A stretch of 64,000 nucleotides of DNA. Source: an uncultured Clostridia bacterium. Lineage in GTDB: Bacteria > Bacillota > Clostridia > Christensenellales > UBA1242. This document shows positions 41,482 through 49,926 of this stretch, piece after piece. The DNA is taken from the NCBI GenBank assembly GCA_934746515.1, contig CAKVFH010000002.1:99954-163953 (forward strand), given 5' to 3'. The position numbers were made by a program, and so were the translations under genes. Below the pieces are notes generated by a model that worked only from the letters and a program-made list of their open reading frames with translations, was not told the origin of the DNA and did no database searches. Every line of letters starts with the position of its first letter. Positions within the stretch are counted from its first letter, which is position 1.

Positions 41482-42786
41482 TTATAAAATGTTTTTGTGT
41501 CTCTTCATCATTAGCTGTGCTTCAAGCTGATCTCTAATTTCAATAGCAACAGATACAACGATAAGCATACCAGTTGCGGTGAATGAGTTTAGAAGACCTT
41601 GTGAACCTACTGCAATTGCAGAGAACAATACTGAAGGCACAAGAGCTAAAAATGCTAGGAATATTGCACCAAAAAGTGTGATTCTATTTGATACTTTTTT
41701 AAGATATTCAGTTGTTGGTTTTCCAGGACGAATGCCAGGAACAAAACCACCATGTTGTTGAATATTTAAGCTTACATCAGCTGGATTGAATTGAATTTGT
41801 GCATAGAAATATGCAAAGAACAAAATAAATACAGCTGTTAAAATGCTATAAAGAACAGTTCCTGTTCCAAAATATTTAAACCACCAGCCAGCAAAACCAC
41901 CGCTATTTGCACCTTTGCCAAACAATGACAAGATGAGAGATGGGAATGTGATAATAGCTGATGCAAAGATGATTGGCATAACACCACTTCCGTTGAGTTT
42001 CATTGGAATATATGATGATTGACCGCCATACATCTTGTTACCTTTAATTTGTTTTGTATATTGCACTGTGATTCTTCTTTCTGACATATCAATAAATGCG
42101 ATAAGGAAGAAAATCAAAACAACGAGTGCAAGGAAACCAATAAGTTCCCACAAATATCCAATGTTATATTGAATATTTTTAATCGCGTTTACGATTGATT
42201 GAGCAGCGGTAGCAATGATACCAACAAAGATGATAAGAGATAAACCATTACCAATACCTTGTTCAGTAATCTTGTCACCAAGCCACATTGTGAAACATGT
42301 GCCTGCCATTAAAATTAAAATAACTACTACACTGGTAAGCCATTTGAGTTTTTCGCCGAAAATTGGCACAATATAATCACCACCAAGTCCCAAAACGATG
42401 CCCAAGCCTTGAGCCAAAGCCAAGACTAAAGCAACAATTTTTGTGATTAGGTTGATTTTGTTTTTACCCTCTTCGCCTTCCTTTGAAAGTCTTTCAAGTG
42501 AAGGAATTGCAACAGCCAAAAGCTGAACAATGATAGAAGCATTGATGTAAGGTGTTACACCAAGAGCAAAAATTGCCGCATTTGAAAGGGCACTACCAGT
42601 TACTGTGTTAAGCAAACTTAACAATCCAGTTGCATCATTTGTGCTAAGGTCACTATATAAATCGGCACTTAAACCTGGTGTTGGCAAAAAGCAACCCAAG
42701 CGGTATACAAGTAACAACAAAAGTGTTACAAGCATACCTTTTCTAAGTTCACGATTTTTAAATGCGCTTCCAAGGGTTTTAAACAT
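41482..42786 (-). CDS. secY: Protein translocase subunit SecY
   Basis: A 434-residue, ten-helix channel of the Sec translocon. MLVTLLLLLVYRLGCFLPTP at the start, ALGVTPYINASIIVQLLAVA in helix 2 and the FFAYFYAQIQFNPADVSLNI region in the middle are diagnostic. Start overlaps the rplO stop by one base. Confidence 0.97.
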   Translation of the reverse strand: MFKTLGSAFKNRELRKGMLVTLLLLLVYRLGCFLPTPGLSADLYSDLSTNDATGLLSLLNTVTGSALSNAAIFALGVTPYINASIIVQLLAVAIPSLERLSKEGEEGKNKINLITKIVALVLALAQGLGIVLGLGGDYIVPIFGEKLKWLTSVVVILILMAGTCFTMWLGDKITEQGIGNGLSLIIFVGIIATAAQSIVNAIKNIQYNIGYLWELIGFLALVVLIFFLIAFIDMSERRITVQYTKQIKGNKMYGGQSSYIPMKLNGSGVMPIIFASAIITFPSLILSLFGKGANSGGFAGWWFKYFGTGTVLYSILTAVFILFFAYFYAQIQFNPADVSLNIQQHGGFVPGIRPGKPTTEYLKKVSNRITLFGAIFLAFLALVPSVLFSAIAVGSQGLLNSFTATGMLIVVSVAIEIRDQLEAQLMMKRHKNIL

Positions 42787-43229
42787 TATTTTACCTCAAT
42801 AGTTCCGCCAGCAGCGGTGATTTTTTTAGCTGCACCATCAGTAAATTTAGCAGCTTGAACATTCAATTTTTTAGTAAGTGTACCATTACCTAAAACTTTA
42901 AGACCATAAGGCTCAATTTTAGAAATGATGTTTTTAGATTTAAGCAACTGTGCAGTTACAGTTGTGCCGTTATCCAAAACTTCCAACTCACCAACATTTA
43001 TTGTAGTATAAACCTTTCTGAAGTTGTTTGTAAAGCCAATTTTAGGAAGTTGACGAATTAAAGGCATTTGACCGCCTTCAAATCCTGGTCTTACACCGCC
43101 GCCACTTCTAGCATTTTGACCTTTGTGGCCTTTGCCAGATGTTTTGCCGAGTCCTGAACCAATACCACGACCAAGTCTCTTTGTTTTAGAAACTGAACCT
43201 TCAGCTGGTTTCAATTCATTTAATCTCAT
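42786..43229 (-). CDS. rplO: Ribosomal protein L15
   Basis: A 147-residue 50S protein; MRLNELKPAEGSVSKTKRLG, GRGIGSGLGKTSGKGHKGQN and GGVRPGFEGGQMPLIRQLPK are the usual glycine-rich signatures. Normal length. Confidence 0.97.
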   Translation of the reverse strand: MRLNELKPAEGSVSKTKRLGRGIGSGLGKTSGKGHKGQNARSGGGVRPGFEGGQMPLIRQLPKIGFTNNFRKVYTTINVGELEVLDNGTTVTAQLLKSKNIISKIEPYGLKVLGNGTLTKKLNVQAAKFTDGAAKKITAAGGTIEVK

Positions 43230-43240
43230 AAGAGTTCTCC

Positions 43241-43852
43241 TTATTTTACTATTTCAACACTAACTAAATGTTTAACAACAAAAATCATACCACGGATTGC
43301 AGCATTATCTGGCAATACATTTGATGAATTTGTTTTGTTTAAACCCAAGGCTTTAAGTGTTCTTTGTTGTTTTTCAAGTCTGCCTGAACCACTCTTAACC
43401 AATGTAACCTTAATCATAGGACCATTAGCTTTCTTTTGAGCAGCTGGAGCTTTCTTTGTAGCTTTTGGAGCTTCAACTTTAACTTCTTCTACTTTAACAA
43501 CTTCAGCAGCCTTTGCTTCAGCAGCTTTTGCTGTAGATTTTTTAGCAGTTGTAGCTTTTGAAGTAGATTTAGCAGCTGTTTTTGTTGCTGCAGCTTCAGC
43601 TTTTGGAGCTGCGGCCTTTGTTGTTGTTTTTTTAGCAGCTTCAGCTTTTGGAGCTGCGGCTTTTGTTGCCTTTTTAGCTGTTTCAGCTTTTGGAGCTGCA
43701 ACTTTCTTTTCAGCGGTTTTTGCTGTTGTAGATTTTGTTGCAGCAGCCTTTGTTGCTGTTGTCTTTTTTGGAGCTTCAGCTTTAGCAGCTGTTTCCTTTT
43801 TTTCAGAAGACTTAACTGTTTTTGTTGCTGTAGTTTTCTTTGTTTCTGCCAT
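43241..43852 (-). CDS. rpmD: Ribosomal protein L30 with a long Lys/Ala N-terminal extension
   Basis: 203 residues, while L30 is about 60. The last 58 residues, from MIKVTLVKSGSGRLEKQQRT to the end, are L30. The first 145 residues are a histone-H1-like tail of Lys, Ala, Thr, Pro with repeated KAAAPKAEAA units. The full-length start at 43852 has AGGAGGAAG upstream, whereas the internal ATG of the core domain at 43417 has no ribosome binding site, so the tail is probably translated. A 26-base direct repeat (43590-43615 and 43635-43660) underlies the repeated unit. Confidence 0.93.
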   Translation of the reverse strand: MAETKKTTATKTVKSSEKKETAAKAEAPKKTTATKAAATKSTTAKTAEKKVAAPKAETAKKATKAAAPKAEAAKKTTTKAAAPKAEAAATKTAAKSTSKATTAKKSTAKAAEAKAAEVVKVEEVKVEAPKATKKAPAAQKKANGPMIKVTLVKSGSGRLEKQQRTLKALGLNKTNSSNVLPDNAAIRGMIFVVKHLVSVEIVK

Positions 43853-43865
43853 TTATGTCTTCCTC

Positions 43866-44486
43866 CTATCTAATTTCTTCAACTGATTTGCCACGAAGAG
43901 CTGCAATTTGTTCAGCGCTTCTCAAAGATTTTAAACCTTCGAATGTAGCTTTAACGCAGTTTACTGGGTTGTTTGAACCATAAAGTTTTGTTGTGATATC
44001 TTTGATACCAGCAAGTTCAACAACGTCACGAACAGCACCACCAGCGATGATACCTTTACCTTCTTTAGAAGCCATCATGATAACTTTGGTTGTACCAAAT
44101 TTACCGATAGTGTCATGAGGGATTGTTGTGCCATCTGTGCAAACTGTAATCATGTGTTTTTTAGCAACAAGTGTTGCTTTTTCAATAGCTTGAGTAACAT
44201 CAAGAGCTTTAGCGAGACCGATACCAACCTTACCGTTCTTGTCACCAACAACCATAAGTGCATCATAACGCATGGTTTTACCACCTTTTGTAACTTTTGA
44301 AATTGCATTAAGGTTTACCATTCTCTTTTCTAAACCGTCAGAAATCTTTTCAGGACGACGATTGTTATCTCTTCTTGGTTTACGAGTTCTGCCATTAGCT
44401 TCTTTTTTATTTTCAGTTGCTTCTGTGTTTTCAGCTTCTTTAGCTTCAACTGTTTCTTCAACTTTAACTTCTAATTCTTCTGCCAT
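43866..44486 (-). CDS. rpsE: Ribosomal protein S5 with acidic N-terminal extension
   Basis: 206 residues; the S5 core begins near MVNLNAISKVTKGGKTMRYD. An acidic lead of about 50 residues (MAEELEVKVEETVEAKEAEN and onward) precedes it, then a basic KPRRDNNRRPEK. AAGGAG lies before the ATG. Core motifs (ALMVVGDKNGKVGIGLAKAL, EGKGIIAGGAVRDV) are normal. Confidence 0.95.
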   Translation of the reverse strand: MAEELEVKVEETVEAKEAENTEATENKKEANGRTRKPRRDNNRRPEKISDGLEKRMVNLNAISKVTKGGKTMRYDALMVVGDKNGKVGIGLAKALDVTQAIEKATLVAKKHMITVCTDGTTIPHDTIGKFGTTKVIMMASKEGKGIIAGGAVRDVVELAGIKDITTKLYGSNNPVNCVKATFEGLKSLRSAEQIAALRGKSVEEIR

Positions 44487-44496
44487 AACCTACTCC

Positions 44497-44865
44497 TTAA
44501 AACTCAAGACCGGCGCTTCTAGCACCATCAGCTAAACTTTTAACACGACCAGTGTAAGCATAACCACTACGATCAAATACGACTTTTTTAATACCAAGTT
44601 TCAAAGCTCTTTCGCCAAGAACTTTACCAACTTCCAAAGCTTGATCAACTTTGTTTTTGCCTGCAATAGCTTTTTCTAAAGCTTTGTCTTTAGTGCTTGC
44701 AGAGCAAAGTGTTTTGCCTTCCTTATCATTGATAAGTTGAGCAGAAATTTCGTTAATTGAACGATAAACATTAAGTCTAGGCATCTCTGCAGTTCCGCTT
44801 AAAGTGTAACGGATACGAGTATGCTTAGCCATTCTAACTTCATTTTTGTTTACTTTCTTAAACAT
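44497..44865 (-). CDS. rplR: Ribosomal protein L18
   Basis: A 122-residue 5S-rRNA binding protein. HTRIRYTLSGTAEMPRLNVY and VFDRSGYAYTGRVKSLADGA are typical. The first 11 residues (MFKKVNKNEVR) align with the usual start. Confidence 0.96.
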   Translation of the reverse strand: MFKKVNKNEVRMAKHTRIRYTLSGTAEMPRLNVYRSINEISAQLINDKEGKTLCSASTKDKALEKAIAGKNKVDQALEVGKVLGERALKLGIKKVVFDRSGYAYTGRVKSLADGARSAGLEF

Positions 44866-44876
44866 ATCTTTTCTCC

Positions 44877-45440
44877 TTACTTCTTACCTGCAGATGTCTT
44901 CTTAATTTCCTTTCTACGAACATGTTCATTGGTATAGTAAATACCATAACCATGATATGGTTCAACTTTCTTGATGGCCTTTACATCTGCTGCGAATTGA
45001 CCAACACGAACCTTTGAAATACCAGCTACCAAAATTTCAGTAGCGCTTGGGCAAGTAACTGTTAAATCTGATGGGATTTCAACATTAACTGGATGTGAAA
45101 ATCCGATATTTAAAACAAGTTTGTTGCCTTGAACAGCACATTTGAAACCTACACCATTGATTGTGATAGATTTTGTAAAGCCTGTTGAAACACCAGCTAC
45201 AAGATTTGCAAGAAGAGCTCTGTACAAACCATGTTTAGCGTTTGTTTCAGCGTTGTTATCGCCTGCAACAAGCAAAACTTCATGTTTGCCGTCTTTTTCT
45301 ACCATAGTAACTTTAACATTACCGGTAATTTGTTCAGTAAGTGTTCCTTTAGGACCAGTTACTGTTACCAAATTAGCATCATCAACACTAACAGTAACAC
45401 CAGCTGGAAGAACGATTGGAGTTTTTCCTATACGACTCAT
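44877..45440 (-). CDS. rplF: Ribosomal protein L6
   Basis: 187 residues; MSRIGKTPIVLPAGVTVSVD, VTGPKGTL and KVEPYHGYGIYYTNEHVRRK are the family signatures. Normal length and position. Confidence 0.97.
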   Translation of the reverse strand: MSRIGKTPIVLPAGVTVSVDDANLVTVTGPKGTLTEQITGNVKVTMVEKDGKHEVLLVAGDNNAETNAKHGLYRALLANLVAGVSTGFTKSITINGVGFKCAVQGNKLVLNIGFSHPVNVEIPSDLTVTCPSATEILVAGISKVRVGQFAADVKAIKKVEPYHGYGIYYTNEHVRRKEIKKTSAGKK

Positions 45441-45452
45441 TTCCTTTCCTCC

Positions 45453-45848
45453 TTACCATACATAGGCGAGAACTTCGCCACCGATTCCAAGTTTTCTAGC
45501 TTCTCTATCAGTCATAACACCTTTAGAAGTTGAAACGATTACGATACCAAGACCGTTAAGAACTTTAGGAAGCTCTTCGCATGAAGCATAAATTCTACGA
45601 CCTGGTTTTGAAATACGTTTTAAGCCAGTAATAACTTTTTGATTTTTATTAACATATTTTAAGCTAATAACGATATCTTTTGTTTTGCCGTTATCAACTT
45701 CTTCGAATGAAGAAATGTAACCTTCATCAAGCAAGATTTGAGCAATTGATTTCTTCATGATTGAAGTTTCAACTGAAACAGTTTCATGTCTTGCAATTTG
45801 AGCATTTCTGATTCGAGTGAGCATATCAGCGATTGAATCATTAACCAT
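45453..45848 (-). CDS. rpsH: Ribosomal protein S8
   Basis: 131 residues; MVNDSIADMLTRIRNAQIAR and GIVIVSTSKGVMTDREARKL are the classic blocks. In enterobacteria S8 represses the spc operon by binding near rplE; no such site is obvious here. Confidence 0.97.
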   Translation of the reverse strand: MVNDSIADMLTRIRNAQIARHETVSVETSIMKKSIAQILLDEGYISSFEEVDNGKTKDIVISLKYVNKNQKVITGLKRISKPGRRIYASCEELPKVLNGLGIVIVSTSKGVMTDREARKLGIGGEVLAYVW

Positions 45849-45866
45849 TTTATCTTTCCTCCTATA

Positions 45867-46052
45867 TTACCAGCTTGATTTTTTAATTCCAGGGATTTGA
45901 CCTTTGTAAGCAAGTTCTCTGAAACAAATACGGCAAATGCCATATTTTTTAAGAACTGAATGAGGTCTGCCACAAAGTGAACAACGTGTATATTCACGAG
46001 TCTTGTATTTTTGAGCACCCTGTTGTTTATTGATCATTGATTTTTTTGCCAT
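45867..46052 (-). CDS. rpsN: Ribosomal protein S14, zinc type
   Basis: 61 residues with CSLCGRPHSVLKKYGICRIC, the zinc-binding short S14 (rpsZ in B. subtilis). This is the only form in the window. AGGAG precedes the start. Confidence 0.96.
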   Translation of the reverse strand: MAKKSMINKQQGAQKYKTREYTRCSLCGRPHSVLKKYGICRICFRELAYKGQIPGIKKSSW

Positions 46053-46081
46053 TATTTTTCTCCTACATTCCTAAAATTTCG

Positions 46082-46651
46082 TTAGGCCTTAAAAGGCATT
46101 CCCATAAGTTTAAGAAGTTCTCTTGCTTCATCATCAGTTTTAGCAGATGTAACAAAACTAATATCAAAACCTCTGATTTTCTCGATTTTATCGTAAACGA
46201 TTTCAGGGAAAATAAGTTGTTCTTTGATACCATAAGTGTAGTTGCCTCTACCATCAAAACCTGTTGAAGCATCAATACCTCTAAAGTCACGAACTTTTGG
46301 AAGAGCGATTGCAATAAGTCTATCCATGAATTCGTACATTCTTTGACCACGAAGTGTAACCTTTGCGCCAATTTTTTGTCCTGCACGAAGTTTGAAGTTT
46401 GCAATAGACTTTTTAGCTGTTGTAACAACTGGCTTTTGACCAGAAATTACTGCAAGTTCATCAACTGCAATGTTAAAGCTTTTTGAGTTATCTTTAACAT
46501 CACCAAGTCCCATATTTAAAACGATTTTTTCAATCTTTGGAACTTCATTAACATTTTTGTAACCAAACTTTTTCAAGAGTGCTGGTACAACTTCAGTGTT
46601 GTATTTATCTTTAAGTCTGATTCCTGTTGATTTTGTTGTTTTTGTTGCCAT
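46082..46651 (-). CDS. rplE: Ribosomal protein L5
   Basis: 189 residues; IRLKDKYNTEVVPALLKKFG, KIVLNMGLGDVKDN and RDFRGIDASTGFDGRGNYTY are family hallmarks. Contacts 5S rRNA. Confidence 0.97.
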   Translation of the reverse strand: MATKTTKSTGIRLKDKYNTEVVPALLKKFGYKNVNEVPKIEKIVLNMGLGDVKDNSKSFNIAVDELAVISGQKPVVTTAKKSIANFKLRAGQKIGAKVTLRGQRMYEFMDRLIAIALPKVRDFRGIDASTGFDGRGNYTYGIKEQLIFPEIVYDKIEKIRGFDISFVTSAKTDDEARELLKLMGMPFKA

Positions 46652-46654
46652 AAA

Positions 46655-47167
46655 TTACACACCTCTTTGAGAAGATCTAGCAGTTGTAGGCTTCTTTGCT
46701 TCAGCTGTTTTTGTTGCTTTCTCATTTGCAACCTTTGAAGTAACTTTCGACTTTTTTTCTGCAGCAGGTTTTTTAGCTGCTTTCTTTGGTTCTTCTGCTT
46801 TGTCAGCAGATTTCTTTTCTGTTTTTGCTTTTGCGTCTTTAACAAATTTCTTGTCAAGAACAGCGCCACAAGAACAAACTCTAACTTTCTTGCCATCAAC
46901 AACAGCGTGTTTAACACGAGTTGGTTTTCCGCAAGTTGGGCAAACTACATTAACATTAGAAACATCAATTGTTCCTTCAGTTTTAACAAGTTCGCTCTTT
47001 TCTTGAGCTGTTCTAGCTTTTTTAGCTTTTGTCATGATGTTAACGCCTTCAACAACGACTCTAACACCTTTTTTAGTTTCTTTAATTGCTAATACCTTTC
47101 CCTTTTTACCAGAGTCTTTTCCGGAATTTACAAGAACGGTATCGCCAGTTTTAATACTAACTTTCAT
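46655..47167 (-). CDS. rplX: Ribosomal protein L24 with Lys/Ala-rich C-terminal extension
   Basis: 170 residues against about 100 usual. The KOW domain (MKVSIKTGDTVLVNSGKDSG, KGKVLAIKETKKGVRVVVEG) and a zinc-type CPTCGKP...CSCG are followed, from about residue 112, by a tail of Lys, Ala, Glu and Pro ending in KKPTTARSSQRGV. The tail resembles that of L30. Confidence 0.95.
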   Translation of the reverse strand: MKVSIKTGDTVLVNSGKDSGKKGKVLAIKETKKGVRVVVEGVNIMTKAKKARTAQEKSELVKTEGTIDVSNVNVVCPTCGKPTRVKHAVVDGKKVRVCSCGAVLDKKFVKDAKAKTEKKSADKAEEPKKAAKKPAAEKKSKVTSKVANEKATKTAEAKKPTTARSSQRGV

Positions 47168-47179
47168 TATCCTTCCTCC

Positions 47180-47551
47180 TTATAAAACTTCTGGTGCAAG
47201 TGAAATAATTTTCATAAATTTTGGATTAGCACGAAGTTCACGAGCAACAGGTCCAAAGATACGAGTTCCTTTTGGACTACCCTCGGCATTGATGATAACA
47301 GCAGCGTTGTCATCGAATTTGATATAACTGCCATCTTCTCTGCGAACACCTTTTTGAGTTCTAACAATAACAGCGGTAACAACATCACCCTTTTTAATGT
47401 TAGCACCTGGAGTTGCAGATTTTACAGAAGCTTTAATAATGTCTCCGATATTAGCAGTTTTAACAACAGAACCACCAACAACATGGAAGCACATAATTTC
47501 TTTTGCACCTGAGTTGTCAGCAACTCTGAGTCTTGTTTGTGGTTGAATCAT
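47180..47551 (-). CDS. rplN: Ribosomal protein L14
   Basis: 123 residues; MIQPQTRLRVADNSGAKEIM, RTQKGVRREDGSYIKFDDNA and GTRIFGPVARELRANPKFMK identify it. Normal size. Confidence 0.97.
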   Translation of the reverse strand: MIQPQTRLRVADNSGAKEIMCFHVVGGSVVKTANIGDIIKASVKSATPGANIKKGDVVTAVIVRTQKGVRREDGSYIKFDDNAAVIINAEGSPKGTRIFGPVARELRANPKFMKIISLAPEVL

Positions 47552-47570
47552 ATTTGCTTTCTCCTATTCA

Positions 47571-47837
47571 CTATTTTACTTTTTCAACAATTCTAACTAA
47601 ACGCCATCTCTTATCTTTGCTCAATGGGCGTGTTTCAGCGATTTCAACTGTATCACCAATATCGCATTGATTTTCAGGATCGTCAGCTTTTACTTTTGCT
47701 GATTGATTAAGTGTTTTTCCATAAATCGGATGCATAACCTTGTTTTTCAAAAGAACAACAATTGTTTTGTCCATTTTGTTACTAACAACTTCACCAATTC
47801 TGGTTTTTCTTTCATTTCTTTCAATTGTGTCTGCCAT
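47571..47837 (-). CDS. rpsQ: Ribosomal protein S17
   Basis: 88 residues, OB fold. RKTRIGEVVSNKMDKTIVVL, HPIYGKTLNQSAKVKADDPE and ETRPLSKDKRWRLVRIVEKV are signature parts. Confidence 0.97.
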   Translation of the reverse strand: MADTIERNERKTRIGEVVSNKMDKTIVVLLKNKVMHPIYGKTLNQSAKVKADDPENQCDIGDTVEIAETRPLSKDKRWRLVRIVEKVK

Positions 47838-47845
47838 ATTTCACC

Positions 47846-48115
47846 TTAACCTTTAACTTCTGCATCGACTTTTGCAGTTTTCTTTGTAGATTTTTTTGTT
47901 GCTTCTTTTTCAGGAGCTTTAGCGAGTCCTAATTCTCTTTGACGAATTACAGTTTTAACTCTAGCAATGTTTCTCTTGCAAATTGCAAGTTCGCTTGAGT
48001 TTGTTAAACTTCCTGTTGCATGTGTAAATCTTAAATTGAAAAGTTCTGATTTAAGACTTGCAAGCTTTTCAGCAAGTTCACTATTAGTAAGTGAATTCAA
48101 TTCTAAATTCTTCAT
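47846..48115 (-). CDS. rpmC: Ribosomal protein L29 with short basic tail
   Basis: 89 residues; normal L29 is about 65. SELAEKLASLKSELFNLRFT and NIARVKTVIRQREL are standard; about 20 residues of Lys/Thr/Ala (EKEATKKSTKKTAKVDAE) follow. Confidence 0.95.
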   Translation of the reverse strand: MKNLELNSLTNSELAEKLASLKSELFNLRFTHATGSLTNSSELAICKRNIARVKTVIRQRELGLAKAPEKEATKKSTKKTAKVDAEVKG

Positions 48116-48117
48116 AA

Positions 48118-48552
48118 TTAGTTAGCCTCCTCTGTAGCAGGAGCAACTTCTTTCTTGATGATTTTAGTTCCACAAGGAAGCTTGTATTGAGCTTTCTTCA
48201 AAGCTTTAATCATAAGCTCATCTGATGGACCTTCAACTTCAAAAATTACTCTGCCTGGTTTAACGACAGCAACCCAATATTCTGGAGAACCTTTACCAGA
48301 ACCCATACGAGTGTCTGCAGGTTTCTTTGTAACTGGTTTGTCAGGGAAAACATCAATCCAAACTTTACCACCTCTTTGGAAGCATCTGTTAATAGCGATA
48401 CGACCAGCTTCAAGTTGATTTGATGTTAACCAACATGGATCTGTTGAGATAAGACCGTATGAACCATAAGCAAGTGTGTTACCACGAAGTGCTTTACCAG
48501 TCATTCTACCTCTTTGAACCTTTCTTCTTTTTACTCTTTTTGGCATCAACAT
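48118..48552 (-). CDS. rplP: Ribosomal protein L16
   Basis: 144 residues; MLMPKRVKRRKVQRGRMTGK, RIAINRCFQRGGKVWIDVFP and TRMGSGKGSPEYWVAVVKPG are typical. It starts at the rpsC stop with a one-base overlap. Confidence 0.97.
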   Translation of the reverse strand: MLMPKRVKRRKVQRGRMTGKALRGNTLAYGSYGLISTDPCWLTSNQLEAGRIAINRCFQRGGKVWIDVFPDKPVTKKPADTRMGSGKGSPEYWVAVVKPGRVIFEVEGPSDELMIKALKKAQYKLPCGTKIIKKEVAPATEEAN

Positions 48553-49220
48553 TAGTCTTTACCTCCTGTTTGTTTTGTGAGGTTTACTTTACCAAGTATT
48601 TCGCCTTTATAAATCCAAACTTTAACACCAAGTTTGCCATAGATTGTGCCTTCAGCGAAGCCATAATCAATATCAGCACGAAGTGTTTGTAGTGGGATTG
48701 AACCAAAGTGAAGTGTTTCACTTCTAGCGATTTCGGCGTTGTTAATACGACCAGATACCATAACTTTGATACCCTTAACGCCTGCTTTTTGACATCTTGC
48801 AATAGCTTGTTTCATTGCACGACGGCAAACTACACGCTGATCAAGTTGTTGAGCGATTGAATCTGCAACAAGTTGAGCGTTTAAATCTGGTTGTTTGATT
48901 TCAACAACATTTATATTTACAGTTTTTCCACCAAGGAGTTTTGAAATTGAAGATTTCATAGCTTCAACTCCAGCGCCCTTTTGACCAATAACCATACCAG
49001 GTCTTGAAGTGTAGAGTGAAATCAAAACTGCTGTGTCGTTGTTTCTTTCAATACCAACTTTTGCGATACTACAATTTTTGTAGTTGTTTTCAACAAATTC
49101 ACGAATTTTGTTATCTTCAAGAATATAAGAAGCAATGTGCTTTTTATCAGCAATCCAGTTGCTATCCCAAGTCTTGTTAATACCAACTCTATATCCGTGT
49201 GGATTAACTTTTTGTCCCAT
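48552..49220 (-). CDS. rpsC: Ribosomal protein S3
   Basis: 222 residues; MGQKVNPHGYRVGINKTWDS, a KH domain with RPGMVIGQKGAGVEAMKSSI, and GRINNAEIARSETLHFGSIP are diagnostic. Confidence 0.97.
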   Translation of the reverse strand: MGQKVNPHGYRVGINKTWDSNWIADKKHIASYILEDNKIREFVENNYKNCSIAKVGIERNNDTAVLISLYTSRPGMVIGQKGAGVEAMKSSISKLLGGKTVNINVVEIKQPDLNAQLVADSIAQQLDQRVVCRRAMKQAIARCQKAGVKGIKVMVSGRINNAEIARSETLHFGSIPLQTLRADIDYGFAEGTIYGKLGVKVWIYKGEILGKVNLTKQTGGKD

Positions 49221-49241
49221 ATTTTCCTCCTCTACCTTCTA

Positions 49242-49631
49242 TTAAGCCTTTTTCTCATCAAGAATGATTGTGATATGGCTTGTTCTCTTTTTAATTGAAT
49301 GAGCTCTACCTTTGCTTACTGGTTGGAATCTCTTCAAAACAGCAGCGCCGTCAGCATAGCATTCAGCAACATAAAGGTTAGCTTTATTCATTCCCAAATT
49401 ATTTTCAGCATTAGCTGCAGCACTTTCCAAAACTTTGACAGCATATTCAGCGCCAACATTTGGCATATTCTTTAAAATTGCATCAGCTTCTGCATAGTCC
49501 TTACCACGAATAAGGTTAAGAACAATACGAACCTTTGAAGGAGATACTCCAAGGTTTTTAGCGATAGCTCTTGGACGCTTATCAGCGTTTTGTGCATTCT
49601 TTTCAGCTCTAACTCTTTGTCTTGTAGCCAT
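49242..49631 (-). CDS. rplV: Ribosomal protein L22
   Basis: 129 residues; AIAKNLGVSPSKVRIVLNLI and KGRAHSIKKRTSHITIILDE are the usual ends, reaching the exit tunnel. Confidence 0.97.
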   Translation of the reverse strand: MATRQRVRAEKNAQNADKRPRAIAKNLGVSPSKVRIVLNLIRGKDYAEADAILKNMPNVGAEYAVKVLESAAANAENNLGMNKANLYVAECYADGAAVLKRFQPVSKGRAHSIKKRTSHITIILDEKKA

Positions 49632-49633
49632 CC

Positions 49634-49915
49634 TTATTTACCTCCCTTCAAAGCCTTTGAACCAGCATGACCTTTGAATGTTCTTGTAGGTGCAAATTCA
49701 CCGAGTTTGCAAGAAACCATTTCAGCAGTGATGTAAACAGGAACATGCTTTCTGCCATCGTAAACAGCGATTGTGTGACCAACCATATCTGGAACGATTG
49801 TAGAAGCTCTTGACCAAGTTTTAACAACATGCTTATCATTGGCTGCGTTCATAGTTTCAATTTTTTTCATAAGGCTTTCTTCAACGAATGGGCCTTTCTT
49901 AACTGATCTACTCAT
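49634..49915 (-). CDS. rpsS: Ribosomal protein S19
   Basis: 93 residues; MSRSVKKGPFVEESLMKKIE, TWSRASTIVPDMVGHTIAVY and KLGEFAPTRTFKGHAG are all standard. Confidence 0.97.
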   Translation of the reverse strand: MSRSVKKGPFVEESLMKKIETMNAANDKHVVKTWSRASTIVPDMVGHTIAVYDGRKHVPVYITAEMVSCKLGEFAPTRTFKGHAGSKALKGGK

Positions 49916-49926
49916 ATCTTTGTCTC

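Noticed and set aside
43241..43417. Start of rpmD at the internal ATG giving a normal-size L30
   Set aside because: The internal ATG has no ribosome binding site, while the upstream one is optimal.
43489..43701. A Gln/Leu/Lys-only 70-residue frame
   Set aside because: A frame-shifted reading of the rpmD repeat region.
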